This document shows positions 43,254-51,409 of a DNA stretch of 52,585 nucleotides, piece after piece. The notes under the pieces were generated by a model, which worked only from the letters and a program-made list of their open reading frames with translations, was not told where the DNA came from and ran no database searches. Position 1 is the first letter of the stretch, and each line of letters begins with the position of its first letter. The DNA is taken from positions 1-52,585 of the forward strand of contig RRZV01000074.1 of the NCBI GenBank assembly GCA_003931895.1, written 5' to 3'. This DNA comes from Mesohalobacter salilacus (GTDB lineage Bacteria > Bacteroidota > Bacteroidia > Flavobacteriales > Flavobacteriaceae). The position numbers and the translations under genes were made by a program.

Positions 43254-45914
43254 ATGTTAAAAAGACTAGTTATATTGAATTCTGACATTTACTCAAAAGC
43301 TGATATTGAGCTTTATAATTGTAACTCTCTTCAAATTGTCGGACCAAATAATATCGGGAAAAGTACATTGATTTACGCACTTAACTTTCTTTTTATAATT
43401 GACGGAAGAGAAATGACGTTCAGTGGAAACAGAACGGGAGACAAAACCACATTCAACCATTATTTTCCTTCTATAAATTCAAGTTTTATCGTCTTTGAGA
43501 TTTTCAAAAATCGCTACTACTCTATTTTGGTCAAAAGAAATGCCGAAGGCAATCTCGACTATTATAAAATCGACAGTGAATATAAAGAAGAACATTATTT
43601 TACCGACACAACGATCGGTCAAAAACTAAAAAAGTTTGATTCATTACTTACCGAATTTGCCACAAATGGAATTGAACACAGTAAATTCCTAAACCGCAGG
43701 GAAGTTTTCAACTTTGTCTATCAGAAAGGGAAACGAAACAATGCGGTTGTTTGGTTAAACCAAAATGTAAACCAAGACGGACGGGGAATAAGCAACAATT
43801 TTTCCAAAATCTATAAGTACCTGATAAACTCACAGCTTATAAACAACAACTCGCTAAAAGAGTCATTGATAATTGCAGATAATAAAGAAAACGAAAGCGT
43901 TTCATTTTCAAAGAAAAACCAAAAGGATATACAAACCTTATTGAAGCACAATCGGGATATAAAAGTTATCAAAAGTATCCAGCGCAGCTTTAATGACTTC
44001 AAAGAATTGGTAAATCAGTATGCAGGGAAAAGCACGATACTTTCAGAGTTGATATTTGCTTTTGACCATCAATATTCATCGCTTTATTCAGAATTGGGAA
44101 CTTCTGTTTCAAAAATGAAAACTGAAAGGGACAAAGATAGAACCCATTTAAACGAAACGTTCAATCCAAAAAAAGACAGACTAAATCAAGAATTGGGTAA
44201 AATAGAAACCCAATTGGAACAAAAACAGAGAGACATTGACCAAAAAGATGAATTGGTAAAAGAAATCAAGTCTTATGAGAGTTTACAGTTTTTAGAGCAA
44301 TCCTTTCAAAATTTGGATAAAGAAAGAAAGGACATAGAAAGTCAACTAACCCAAATTGAAAACCAAAATTTGAACAGCAAAGCAATTGAGAGCAAGATTG
44401 AAAAAGCCGACTCTCAAATCCGAAAAATCACGAGTCAAGTTGATACCTATTCCAATCAATTGATTCATCAAATTTCAGATAATCAAGATAACAAGGAATT
44501 ACTGAATAGGATTCTGTCAACCGATATTTCAAGTCTGCCATTTGAAAACATTTCTACGAATATTAAGCGAACGGAAAACTTAATGAAACTTTTTGACGGA
44601 GTTATCAAGTTACCAAACGACTTGAAAGGAAAACCAATAGAATCCATTGAAGAGTTGGAAAAAAAAATCAAGGAATCTGAAAAGGAAAAAATCTTTAATG
44701 AAAAGCTACTACCTATAGCCAAGGATTTAGAGAAACATCAAAAGGATATAGAAGAAATAAAGAAGAAAATCAAGGGTGTAAACGATAAAATTGAGAAGCT
44801 AAAGCAACTTCCAAACCTTGAGAAGGAACTTGAGTCTATAAAATTAGAATTTGAAAGTTTACTCAAACAAAAAGAGCAATCTGCCAAAGACATTAAGATA
44901 ATTGAAAAAGAAATTATGAAGCTTTCAGAAAAAATTGAGAGAACAAATTCTGAAATAATTCAAAAGGAACAAAGAATAAATAATATTCAAAAATGGAAAG
45001 TTGAGCTTGAGCAATTTGGAATCAAACCTAAAGATTATCAATCAACAGATTCATTAGATAATATTTATGCCAACATAAGAAGAAATTTTCAAGAACGAGA
45101 GCAAATTAAAAATGAGAAGTTTAAACTTTTTGAAAAATTAAAAAACAAAACTGAGAGATTAGAAGCAGACGAAAATGAATTTATCCGATACATTGAGTCT
45201 GAACTTGTAACCCTAGACGACAAACAAAAAGCCATTGATGGCTTATTAAAAAATATTTCCACCCAATTTGCAAATCCTTGTCGAACGCTATATTCAAGGT
45301 TTGAAGAGTTCAATTCCTTTATAATCAATCAATTCAATTCTAAAATTCGGAAGATAAAGATATCGGATATCGATACGTTGAAGATAGAAATCATTGAGAA
45401 TGAAAAACTCATCAAGGATTTAACAAAAATCATCCAAATTAGGGATTTAACTTCTGAACTGATTTTTGACGACCAATCTGAAAACCTTAATACGCTCAAC
45501 AAATATTTAGATAGTCAAACGACAATTTCGTTCAGTGATTTGTTTGACATTAAACTTCATTTACATAAAAAAGGACAACACAAAGACGTAGACCTGAAAA
45601 ACCAAATCGAATCGGACGGAACAGACAAAATGATACGTTTGGTTCTGATTATGTCAATCATCAATCAAATCGTTGTGAAAGATGATGAAAACAAGATTGT
45701 AATATTTGTTGATGAAATCGGAACCATTGACGAGGCAAATAGAATTGAAATTTTGAACTTCTGTAAAGAACATAACTTCATACCAATTTCAGCAGCACCA
45801 TTACATCCTTATGACGGTTTTGACAAATACTATTTGGTAAGGAGAAGCAAAGGGAAAATAGTGGTAAGTGAGAAAAATGGAAATGTAATTATTAGAAAAC
45901 CCGTTGAAGCGTAA
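43254..45914 (+). CDS. SMC-like ATPase of a Wadjet/Mks-type complex (JetC/MksB-like)
   Basis: An 886-residue protein with the domain order of SMC/Rad50-like ATPases. Walker A is 'GPNNIGKST' at 30-38. A long coiled coil fills about residues 285-640 (Lys/Glu/Gln-rich heptads). The ABC-signature-like 'SDGTDKM' lies at 787-793 and Walker B 'IVIFVDEIGTIDEAN' at 815-829 with D820-E821. It is shorter than typical JetC/MksB (about 1100 residues), mostly in the coiled coil. JetC-type proteins extrude DNA loops and detect small circular DNA. The genes for Toprim, kleisin-like and KITE-like partners follow directly, and the stop overlaps the next start (TAATG). The call rests on operon composition plus motifs. 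Confidence 0.8.
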   Translation: MLKRLVILNSDIYSKADIELYNCNSLQIVGPNNIGKSTLIYALNFLFIIDGREMTFSGNRTGDKTTFNHYFPSINSSFIVFEIFKNRYYSILVKRNAEGNLDYYKIDSEYKEEHYFTDTTIGQKLKKFDSLLTEFATNGIEHSKFLNRREVFNFVYQKGKRNNAVVWLNQNVNQDGRGISNNFSKIYKYLINSQLINNNSLKESLIIADNKENESVSFSKKNQKDIQTLLKHNRDIKVIKSIQRSFNDFKELVNQYAGKSTILSELIFAFDHQYSSLYSELGTSVSKMKTERDKDRTHLNETFNPKKDRLNQELGKIETQLEQKQRDIDQKDELVKEIKSYESLQFLEQSFQNLDKERKDIESQLTQIENQNLNSKAIESKIEKADSQIRKITSQVDTYSNQLIHQISDNQDNKELLNRILSTDISSLPFENISTNIKRTENLMKLFDGVIKLPNDLKGKPIESIEELEKKIKESEKEKIFNEKLLPIAKDLEKHQKDIEEIKKKIKGVNDKIEKLKQLPNLEKELESIKLEFESLLKQKEQSAKDIKIIEKEIMKLSEKIERTNSEIIQKEQRINNIQKWKVELEQFGIKPKDYQSTDSLDNIYANIRRNFQEREQIKNEKFKLFEKLKNKTERLEADENEFIRYIESELVTLDDKQKAIDGLLKNISTQFANPCRTLYSRFEEFNSFIINQFNSKIRKIKISDIDTLKIEIIENEKLIKDLTKIIQIRDLTSELIFDDQSENLNTLNKYLDSQTTISFSDLFDIKLHLHKKGQHKDVDLKNQIESDGTDKMIRLVLIMSIINQIVVKDDENKIVIFVDEIGTIDEANRIEILNFCKEHNFIPISAAPLHPYDGFDKYYLVRRSKGKIVVSEKNGNVIIRKPVEA

Positions 45915-46708
45915 TGAAAGAAGTCGATTTCAAAACATATCAATCATTGCTTGTAAATAAAAGCGTTTCAAAATCGGTCATTCCGAAAAGTGTTTTGCAG
46001 TCTGACACATTTCAAAATTTGCTTCAAGCTGAAATTCTGAAATTTTCAAAGCTTGGAAGAGGGTTTAAGGTTGAAGTTTCCAAGGAAATCGAATTTGAAA
46101 AGTTTTTAAACTCATCATTTCCAGAACAAGACGTTTCCAATACCAAATCAGGAAACATTAAGAAATATAGAAATTCAAAGGCGACAAAGGTTGATAGCAG
46201 TCCAATTTTTTTGTTTAGGGGATTTTCTGCTTATCAAATCAATGAGCAGATAATTGATTTACAAAAACAAACACGTGATTTTGGATTGTTTTCTGTAATC
46301 CCAAATTCTGTCATAGCTGATAAAATATGTTTTGTCGAGAATTTGGAGACCTTTTTGAATGCGGAAAAATTATTGGGCAACGAATTTTTATTTGTCCACA
46401 AATACGGACGAATAGGCAAAGAATCCATTTCAATGATTAAAGCAAAGGAGGTTTTGGTTTTTGTTGACTATGACTTTAACGGGCTTGACGAATATTTGAG
46501 AATCAAAGAAGTGTTTGGAAATGCAGAATTGTATTTGCCAAATAATTACAGTGAACTCTTTAAAAAGCATTCGGCATCTTTAAAAGGAAACAAAGCTAAA
46601 ATGAGTAAGGCTGTTAAGACATCAGATGATTCAACAGTCGTAAAAATCAGAGAACAAGTTGCGCGAACGAATAGATTTTTAGAACAAGAAACACTCATCA
46701 ATGTTTAA
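45914..46708 (+). CDS. Toprim-domain protein, JetD/MksG-like, short form
   Basis: A 264-residue protein. The C-terminal half carries a Toprim fold: Glu142 in 'ICFVENLETFL' and the Asp-x-Asp pair D185/D187 in 'VLVFVDYDFNGLDEYL', the metal-binding set used by topoisomerase VI-like nucleases. JetD/MksG in canonical Wadjet systems cuts DNA held by the SMC complex. This protein is much shorter than the usual ~380-400 residues, and its N-terminal part (1-130) does not look like a full winged-helix arm domain. It overlaps the SMC gene by 1 base and the next gene by 8 bp, so translation is coupled. The activity is inferred. Confidence 0.75.
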   Translation: MKEVDFKTYQSLLVNKSVSKSVIPKSVLQSDTFQNLLQAEILKFSKLGRGFKVEVSKEIEFEKFLNSSFPEQDVSNTKSGNIKKYRNSKATKVDSSPIFLFRGFSAYQINEQIIDLQKQTRDFGLFSVIPNSVIADKICFVENLETFLNAEKLLGNEFLFVHKYGRIGKESISMIKAKEVLVFVDYDFNGLDEYLRIKEVFGNAELYLPNNYSELFKKHSASLKGNKAKMSKAVKTSDDSTVVKIREQVARTNRFLEQETLINV

Positions 46709-47912
46709 GTCAGAACCAAAGAGCATAGTACAATTTTTGGCAACTCATTTTGACTTGCTACGGCAACTCTTTGACATTCAAGTTAAGAACGAAATTATCT
46801 TGAAAAGTCAAGTAGCTGAAACACTTGATGAATTTGGAAGCGATATAGAATCCCAACTTTTTGAGCACAAAATACTCGTTGAACAGAATGATGACTTTGT
46901 GATTAACGAACCTTATTTTGTTCTATTTGAGTTTGTTCTGCAACAATTTAAACCATTGCTTCCTGAAGAAATTGAAAAATTTAGTCAATCTATCAGAACC
47001 TTATTTTTGAATATTAAAGAAGGTATCAATCAAGACAAAAACATTTTGTTGGACAGAATTGAAGCTTTATCGAATGAAATCAAAAAATTCAGAACTGCCG
47101 TAACTAACAATACAATTAGCCTTCTAAATGAATCAAGAGAGTTAAAAGCCAATACCCGAAAGATTGAATATCAAGAAAAAGTTCAAACTGCCAGATATTT
47201 AATTGATTACTATATTATTCCCTTGAATACAATTTTGGATATCAATCACTCGCAATCGATTTATAACGAATTACTTGCAATTTCTCAATTTTCTAACAAC
47301 AAACGATTTGATTATTCAGACGAAAGTATCAGAAGACAATTTGAAAAACTCTACAATCTTTTACGACAAGTCGTTAAGGACATCAGTCAACAATCGACAA
47401 TCTTAAGCAACGAACTTTTGCCATTATTGGACAGAATTAGAACAGAAAGTGAATATTTACTAGGGTTTCATTTGTATCTGACAAATATGAATTGTTACAA
47501 AGGAATAAAGCCACCAAATATATTCAGTACATCCAGAGATAATCTATACAATCCGTATATCTACGAAAACACAAAAGAGTATTTTGAGCAATTTAAAAAT
47601 GAAGAAGATGTTTTTGTTGAAGAAGAAGCCAACGATATTGAGCAATGGATATTCAATAAAAATAAGTACAAATCCCAACTAAACTCAAAGCTTCCTGTAA
47701 CTGATTTCTTCTCTTGGTGCAAGAACGCAATTGTAAATGAAAAGAAAGATTTTGACATTGACAACTACTTTATGGTAACAAGTCTAATATTTGAAGAAGA
47801 ATACGATATCGAACAAGATAAGGAAAGGGAGAATATTTCGTTGAAAACAAAACAAGGAGAATTTATTATGCCTAAACTAAAAATCAGCAAAAAAGAGAAT
47901 GTATCCGAATAA
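46701..47912 (+). CDS. Kleisin-like subunit of SMC complex (JetA/MksF-like)
   Basis: A 403-residue, mainly helical protein. The N-terminus looks like a winged helix (IVQFLATHFDLLRQLFDIQ...SQVAETLDEFG), the middle is coiled (IKEGINQDKNILLDRIEALSNEIKKFR, and 'RRQFEKLYNLLRQVVKDISQQSTILSNELLPLLDRI'), and the C-terminus is acidic then basic (MPKLKISKKENVSE). This matches MukF/MksF/JetA kleisins, which bridge the SMC heads. No enzymatic motif is present. Its placement after the Toprim gene differs from canonical Wadjet, where JetA comes first. It overlaps the next gene by 14 bp. Confidence 0.72.
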   Translation: MFKSEPKSIVQFLATHFDLLRQLFDIQVKNEIILKSQVAETLDEFGSDIESQLFEHKILVEQNDDFVINEPYFVLFEFVLQQFKPLLPEEIEKFSQSIRTLFLNIKEGINQDKNILLDRIEALSNEIKKFRTAVTNNTISLLNESRELKANTRKIEYQEKVQTARYLIDYYIIPLNTILDINHSQSIYNELLAISQFSNNKRFDYSDESIRRQFEKLYNLLRQVVKDISQQSTILSNELLPLLDRIRTESEYLLGFHLYLTNMNCYKGIKPPNIFSTSRDNLYNPYIYENTKEYFEQFKNEEDVFVEEEANDIEQWIFNKNKYKSQLNSKLPVTDFFSWCKNAIVNEKKDFDIDNYFMVTSLIFEEEYDIEQDKERENISLKTKQGEFIMPKLKISKKENVSE

Positions 47913-48426
47913 ACATAAGCAAATAGTGACATCTTTAATGGATGGCAGATTTATCACAATTGATGAATCTTATTTTGATATTCTAAAGGAAAATCAAGAT
48001 TTCTATGTTGAGTTTTTTGACAAATCATTTGGATTTAAACTTAAAAACACGCAAGAATTTTATTATCTGATTTCAGATGAAACAAACGAGAACACTTCTC
48101 GTGATATTAGCATCTTCTTCTCGATTCTATGCTACGAATTAGACAAGGATGGGAAAAACTTTATGGATGAACTAGGTTTTTCAGACTTCCATATTGACGA
48201 GATAGTAGAATACATAAAAAATAGTACTTGGATAGATGTTGTAAAAGCGAACAAACAATTAAATGATGGTGAAAGTATCAAAAGATTAGTTGGTTCAACT
48301 ATGGTAAAAAGGAATATTTCTAAAAGACATCCAGACAACAAATATTCATTCACCAAAGCCTATAAATTTTTTATTGATTTCGCTAAAAGTCTCATCAATG
48401 AAGATAGATATAGTAGGTTGGAATAA
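47899..48426 (+). CDS. KITE-type subunit of SMC complex (JetB/MksE-like)
   Basis: A 175-residue protein with the layout of MukE/MksE/JetB proteins: an opening 'IVTSLMDGRFITIDESYFDIL', a predicted tandem winged-helix core ('YVEFFDKSFGFKLKNTQEFYYLISDE', then 'DISIFFSILCYELDKDGKNFMDELGF'), and a basic helical C-terminus. These dimers bind the kleisin and regulate the SMC complex. It overlaps the kleisin gene by 14 bp and is the smallest member of the complex, as expected. Confidence 0.75.
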   Translation: MYPNKHKQIVTSLMDGRFITIDESYFDILKENQDFYVEFFDKSFGFKLKNTQEFYYLISDETNENTSRDISIFFSILCYELDKDGKNFMDELGFSDFHIDEIVEYIKNSTWIDVVKANKQLNDGESIKRLVGSTMVKRNISKRHPDNKYSFTKAYKFFIDFAKSLINEDRYSRLE

Positions 48427-48442
48427 TATAGACAATTAAAAA

Positions 48443-49558
48443 ATGAACAATAAAGTATTTTCAAATATTAGCAAAATAATTGAGCGTGATAGTAAAAGTA
48501 CAACTTACAAATTTGCTTTATTACGTGGTACAATTGATATTGTTCAAGAAAACTCTCCGTTTATAAGTATTGTGAATAATCGAGTCTTTATACCAACTGG
48601 ACTGCTTATTGAAAAATGGTTGTTGTATTATTATCCTATCTTACAATCTTCAACACTAATACCTCAAATTAATAATTCTAATAAGTTAGCATTTGAATTG
48701 CAATTTATAGAACTGATTAAAAATTATGAAAGTCGAGGAGGTTTTTCAGCTTTTTACAATGATTTAAAAAACAAAGGCATACCAAACGATTTAAATGATC
48801 TATTCTTTGAATTAGCAAAGAAAATCAGAAACACAATCACTAAAATGCCAATGAAATATATTGGTCGTTCAGTTAATCAAACTTATTATTCAATATATCA
48901 ATATGAAAATAAGCAAAGACTTAAAAAATCAGATGCCTTTGATATTGAAAAATTAATTAATGGGTTTGGTGTTTTCTCAATACCAATAGATTACCATGAA
49001 GTTTTTAAGCTACTAGGAAGTTTTATAAATGGTCAAGATTCTATCTTATTTAAATGGGCAGAATTCTCTGTAAATGCATCTAATAAGAATTTATCTATTG
49101 AAAAAGTAATCAGCGAAGTTTTGAAAAATCCAATAACTGAAAGAGACATTTTGGAATCTAAAAAATTATACAAAAGCGTTCTTGAGAAAAAAGGAACAGT
49201 GTATTGTGTTTGGACAGGTAAAAAGATTTCTAAATACGACATTGATCATGTTATACCTTTCACTGTTTGGAAAAACAATGACTTATGGAACTTATTGCCT
49301 TCAAGTTCAACTATAAATAGGAATAATAAAAGAGATAAAATACCTTCTCCAATATTGATAGAAAAGCAAAAAGATATAATTTTGGATTATTGGGATACTA
49401 TTTTCAAAGAACAATCAAGTAGATTTAAAAAGGAAATTCAAATTGCTCTTCTTGGTAATCATCCTTTTTCTATTTGGAAAGAAAAGGGAATAGAACAACT
49501 TCAAAGAAGTTGTAATTATTTGATTGAAAACAGAGGATTTGAAGAATGGAAAATCTAA
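48443..49558 (+). CDS. HNH endonuclease domain protein
   Basis: A 371-residue protein. The C-terminal HNH domain (~253-303) reads 'CVWTGKKISKYDIDHVIPFTVWKNNDLWNLLPSS' then 'NRNNKRDKIPSP'; D268-H269 lead the beta-beta-alpha metal motif and the Asn residues close it. The N-terminal 250 residues show no recognised domain and are helical with a Tyr-rich stretch (YYPILQSS, NQTYYSIYQY). HNH nucleases of this style occur in restriction and anti-phage modules. It begins 16 bp after the KITE gene, on the same strand, and overlaps the next gene by 13 bp, so it is likely part of the same operon. Confidence 0.85.
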   Translation: MNNKVFSNISKIIERDSKSTTYKFALLRGTIDIVQENSPFISIVNNRVFIPTGLLIEKWLLYYYPILQSSTLIPQINNSNKLAFELQFIELIKNYESRGGFSAFYNDLKNKGIPNDLNDLFFELAKKIRNTITKMPMKYIGRSVNQTYYSIYQYENKQRLKKSDAFDIEKLINGFGVFSIPIDYHEVFKLLGSFINGQDSILFKWAEFSVNASNKNLSIEKVISEVLKNPITERDILESKKLYKSVLEKKGTVYCVWTGKKISKYDIDHVIPFTVWKNNDLWNLLPSSSTINRNNKRDKIPSPILIEKQKDIILDYWDTIFKEQSSRFKKEIQIALLGNHPFSIWKEKGIEQLQRSCNYLIENRGFEEWKI

Positions 49559-50400
49559 ACTCACACCGCACCGCCAAAGAAAGAGATAAAATGTCCTTTC
49601 CAACTCGTATTTTATTGGAAAGAGATTTCTTGCTCGGTGAGATTTTAGATTTTGGCTGTGGATTTGGGAAAGATGTGGAAGAATTGAAAGATAAAGGCTT
49701 GAACGTAGTGGGTTACGATCCGCATTACCAACCAGACTATCCACAAAAACAATTTGACACAATCATTTGCCATTACGTCCTTAATGTTTTAAAAAATCAA
49801 GAACAGGCTAAAGTTTTGTTTGAAGTGTCACGGCTTCTAAAGTTTGGAGGCAAAGCTTATTTCAGTGTGAGACGTGATATCAAAAAAACTGGTTTTAGAA
49901 CACATTTTGTTCATAAAGTACCAACCTATCAAACCAATGTGTTGTTACCCTTTATAAGTATTTTTAAAAATGATAATGTCGAAATTTATGAATACCAGCA
50001 TTATTGTTTTTTAAGCCAAAACCAAAAAGAAATTAGTCCGTTTTTTGAAAAATTAGAACCCAGAGAACAAGTTGGTGAGTTGGCCAGTTGTTTTGCGTTT
50101 CGAGATAAATTTCCAGTTTCTAAAGGTCATACTTTAGTCATTCCGAAAAGACTGGTTTCAAACTATTTTGACTTAAGCTTCAAAGAACAATCTGCCTGTT
50201 GGTTTTTGGTGAACTTAGTCAGAAGTGAAATCTCTAAAGAGCACAAACCAGATGGATTTAATATTGGAATCAATATTAATGAGTCTGCTGGACAAACTGT
50301 ATTTCATTGTCATATCCATATTATTCCTCGATACAAAAATGATGTTGAAAATCCTCGTGGTGGTGTTCGAGGTGTATTACCAAATAATAAAGATTATTAA
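49546..50400 (+). CDS. Bifunctional SAM-dependent methyltransferase/HIT-family protein
   Basis: A 284-residue fusion. Residues ~1-150 are a class I methyltransferase (motif I 'EILDFGCGFGKDVEEL', acidic residue in 'VVGYDPHY', 'YVLNVLKNQEQAKVLFEVSRLLKFGGKAYFSV'). Residues ~165-284 are a HIT domain with the His triad H254-x-H256-x-H258 in 'VFHCHIHIIPRY'. HIT proteins hydrolyse or transfer nucleotides on AMP-like substrates. The MTase substrate is unknown; there is no target-recognition domain of a DNA methylase. The fusion occurs in several bacterial genomes; here it overlaps the HNH gene. Confidence 0.85.
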   Translation: MENLNSHRTAKERDKMSFPTRILLERDFLLGEILDFGCGFGKDVEELKDKGLNVVGYDPHYQPDYPQKQFDTIICHYVLNVLKNQEQAKVLFEVSRLLKFGGKAYFSVRRDIKKTGFRTHFVHKVPTYQTNVLLPFISIFKNDNVEIYEYQHYCFLSQNQKEISPFFEKLEPREQVGELASCFAFRDKFPVSKGHTLVIPKRLVSNYFDLSFKEQSACWFLVNLVRSEISKEHKPDGFNIGININESAGQTVFHCHIHIIPRYKNDVENPRGGVRGVLPNNKDY

Positions 50401-50429
50401 ACCACCCCAAACCCGTATTTCCAGTCTTT

Positions 50430-50675
50430 ATGATTGATAATAAAGGTCAGGTATGGAAAGAATATTGCTATGAAGGTTATGGTGTTTTTGGTGGTAAAGA
50501 TTATTACGAGTTAATGGAAGAAATGAATGGTTTATATTCGAGAGAAGAAGCCATAGATTTGTTTTATAAGGCCGAGAAAACTACATTATTTCCAAACCTC
50601 ATTGAGCATCCTAAACAATGGAAATGGAAAAACGAAAAACCTAAACCCTGTCCACACCAAGGCTACTTCTACTAA
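50430..50675 (+). CDS. Small conserved protein of unknown function
   Basis: An 81-residue protein: 'WKEYCYEGYGVFGGKDYYELMEEMNGL', then 'TLFPNLIEHPKQWKWKNEKPKPCPHQGYFY'. The aromatic and glycine-rich motifs look conserved and structured, and it resembles small hypothetical proteins in other bacteria; this is recollection only. It begins 29 bp after the MTase-HIT stop and is the last gene of the island. Confidence 0.6.
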   Translation: MIDNKGQVWKEYCYEGYGVFGGKDYYELMEEMNGLYSREEAIDLFYKAEKTTLFPNLIEHPKQWKWKNEKPKPCPHQGYFY

Positions 50676-50692
50676 AAAATCTTACTCAAACC

Positions 50693-50708
50693 AAACCTGC
50701 AAGGTTTT
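50693..50708 (+). repeat. Detached REP-like half site
   Basis: AAACCTGCAAGGTTTT, identical to the REP arms at 41537-41552 and 41566-41581, more than 9 kb away at the right edge of the SMC island. No inverted partner is visible beside it. Confidence 0.75.
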
Positions 50709-50764
50709 AAAATTCGTTTTCTCGCTTATAATTTTATTTTATATCCACTCCTATACCATCACTC

Positions 50765-50797
50765 TTCACCCATCACCCATAACTATTCACCCATCAC
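50765..50797 (+). repeat. CT-rich short direct repeat
   Basis: TTCACCCATCAC occurs at 50765-50776 and again at 50786-50797, within a longer C-rich, G-poor stretch (about 50745-50825). The 298-bp gap from 50676 to 50973 holds this, the REP half site and AT-rich promoter-like sequence, and no gene. Confidence 0.55.
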
Positions 50798-50940
50798 ACT
50801 TCACTAAAAACACCACAAACCATCCCAATGTTAACTTTAATGTTAATTTATTTATATTCATAATATGATATATATCAGTGTTTTACAGTTTTAATGTAAA
50901 ATTAATGTTATGTAAAAGTAAATTATACGTAAATATGTCG

Positions 50941-50948
50941 TATATTTG
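50941..50948 (+). promoter_or_regulatory. -7 promoter element of the YwqK-like gene
   Basis: TATATTTG fits TAnnTTTG and lies 25 bp before the ATG at 50974. No clear -33 TTTG precedes it. The AT-rich region upstream repeats ATTAATGTTA-like words. Confidence 0.5.
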
Positions 50949-50973
50949 TCCCATAACATTAAATGACAAGACG

Positions 50974-51324
50974 ATGAGAACAATGATGATTATTGCAGCC
51001 TGCCTTTTTGGAGGAATGCTCTTTGCACAAGAAAGCAATGTAGAATATTTCAAAAAAGGCGATTTAGTAAAAGGTATCTTTTACTACGACAACGGTGTTA
51101 TTCAACAAGAAGGCACGTATAAAAATGGTAAACTTCACGGGCAATGGATTGCCTATGATAGAGACGGCAAAAAAAATGCCGTGGCGTATTACCACAAAGG
51201 TCAAAAAACCGGCAAATGGTTTTTTTGGCAAAAAGACAAATTGGTAGAAGTCGATTACAACTATAACGACATTGCCAATGTTAAAACCTATAAAAGTGAA
51301 AATGTGTATGCCATTGAAGAATAG
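50974..51324 (+). CDS. Exported MORN-repeat protein (YwqK-like)
   Basis: The ATG at 50974 opens a signal peptide (MRTMMIIAACLFGGMLFAQ), so the upstream ATG at 50878 is rejected. The 116-residue protein holds MORN-type repeats (KGIFYYDNGVIQQEGTYKNGKLHGQWIAYDRDGKKNAVAYYHKGQKTGKWFFW). Databases name similar proteins 'YwqK family antitoxin', but here an exported protein with its own promoter and terminator and no toxin beside it does not support that role. The true role is unknown; MORN repeats often contact membranes or other proteins. Confidence 0.82.
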   Translation: MRTMMIIAACLFGGMLFAQESNVEYFKKGDLVKGIFYYDNGVIQQEGTYKNGKLHGQWIAYDRDGKKNAVAYYHKGQKTGKWFFWQKDKLVEVDYNYNDIANVKTYKSENVYAIEE

Positions 51325-51350
51325 CAAGTAAGCACAACACTTAATCCAAA

Positions 51351-51379
51351 AACCTGTATCATTAGATGCGGGTTTTTTG
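51351..51379 (+). terminator. Intrinsic terminator of the YwqK-like gene
   Basis: A 10-bp stem with two G-T pairs, AACCTGTATC (51351-51360) and GATGCGGGTT (51365-51374), has an ATTA loop and a T-rich tail. It lies 27 bp after the stop codon. Confidence 0.8.
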
Positions 51380-51409
51380 TTTTTAACAGAACATCTTAGC
51401 GTCTAGAAC

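Noticed and set aside
49546-50400. DNA methyltransferase of a restriction-modification system
   Set aside because: It has a class I SAM fold but no DPPY/NPPY-type catalytic motif or target-recognition domain, and is fused to a HIT domain.
50602-50868. Open frame of 88 residues after the small island protein
   Set aside because: It overlaps the 50430-50675 gene, runs through the REP half site and CT-rich repeat, and has biased low-complexity sequence.
50974-51324. YwqK toxin-antitoxin component
   Set aside because: The protein has a signal peptide and no toxin-like partner; the name comes only from family labels.
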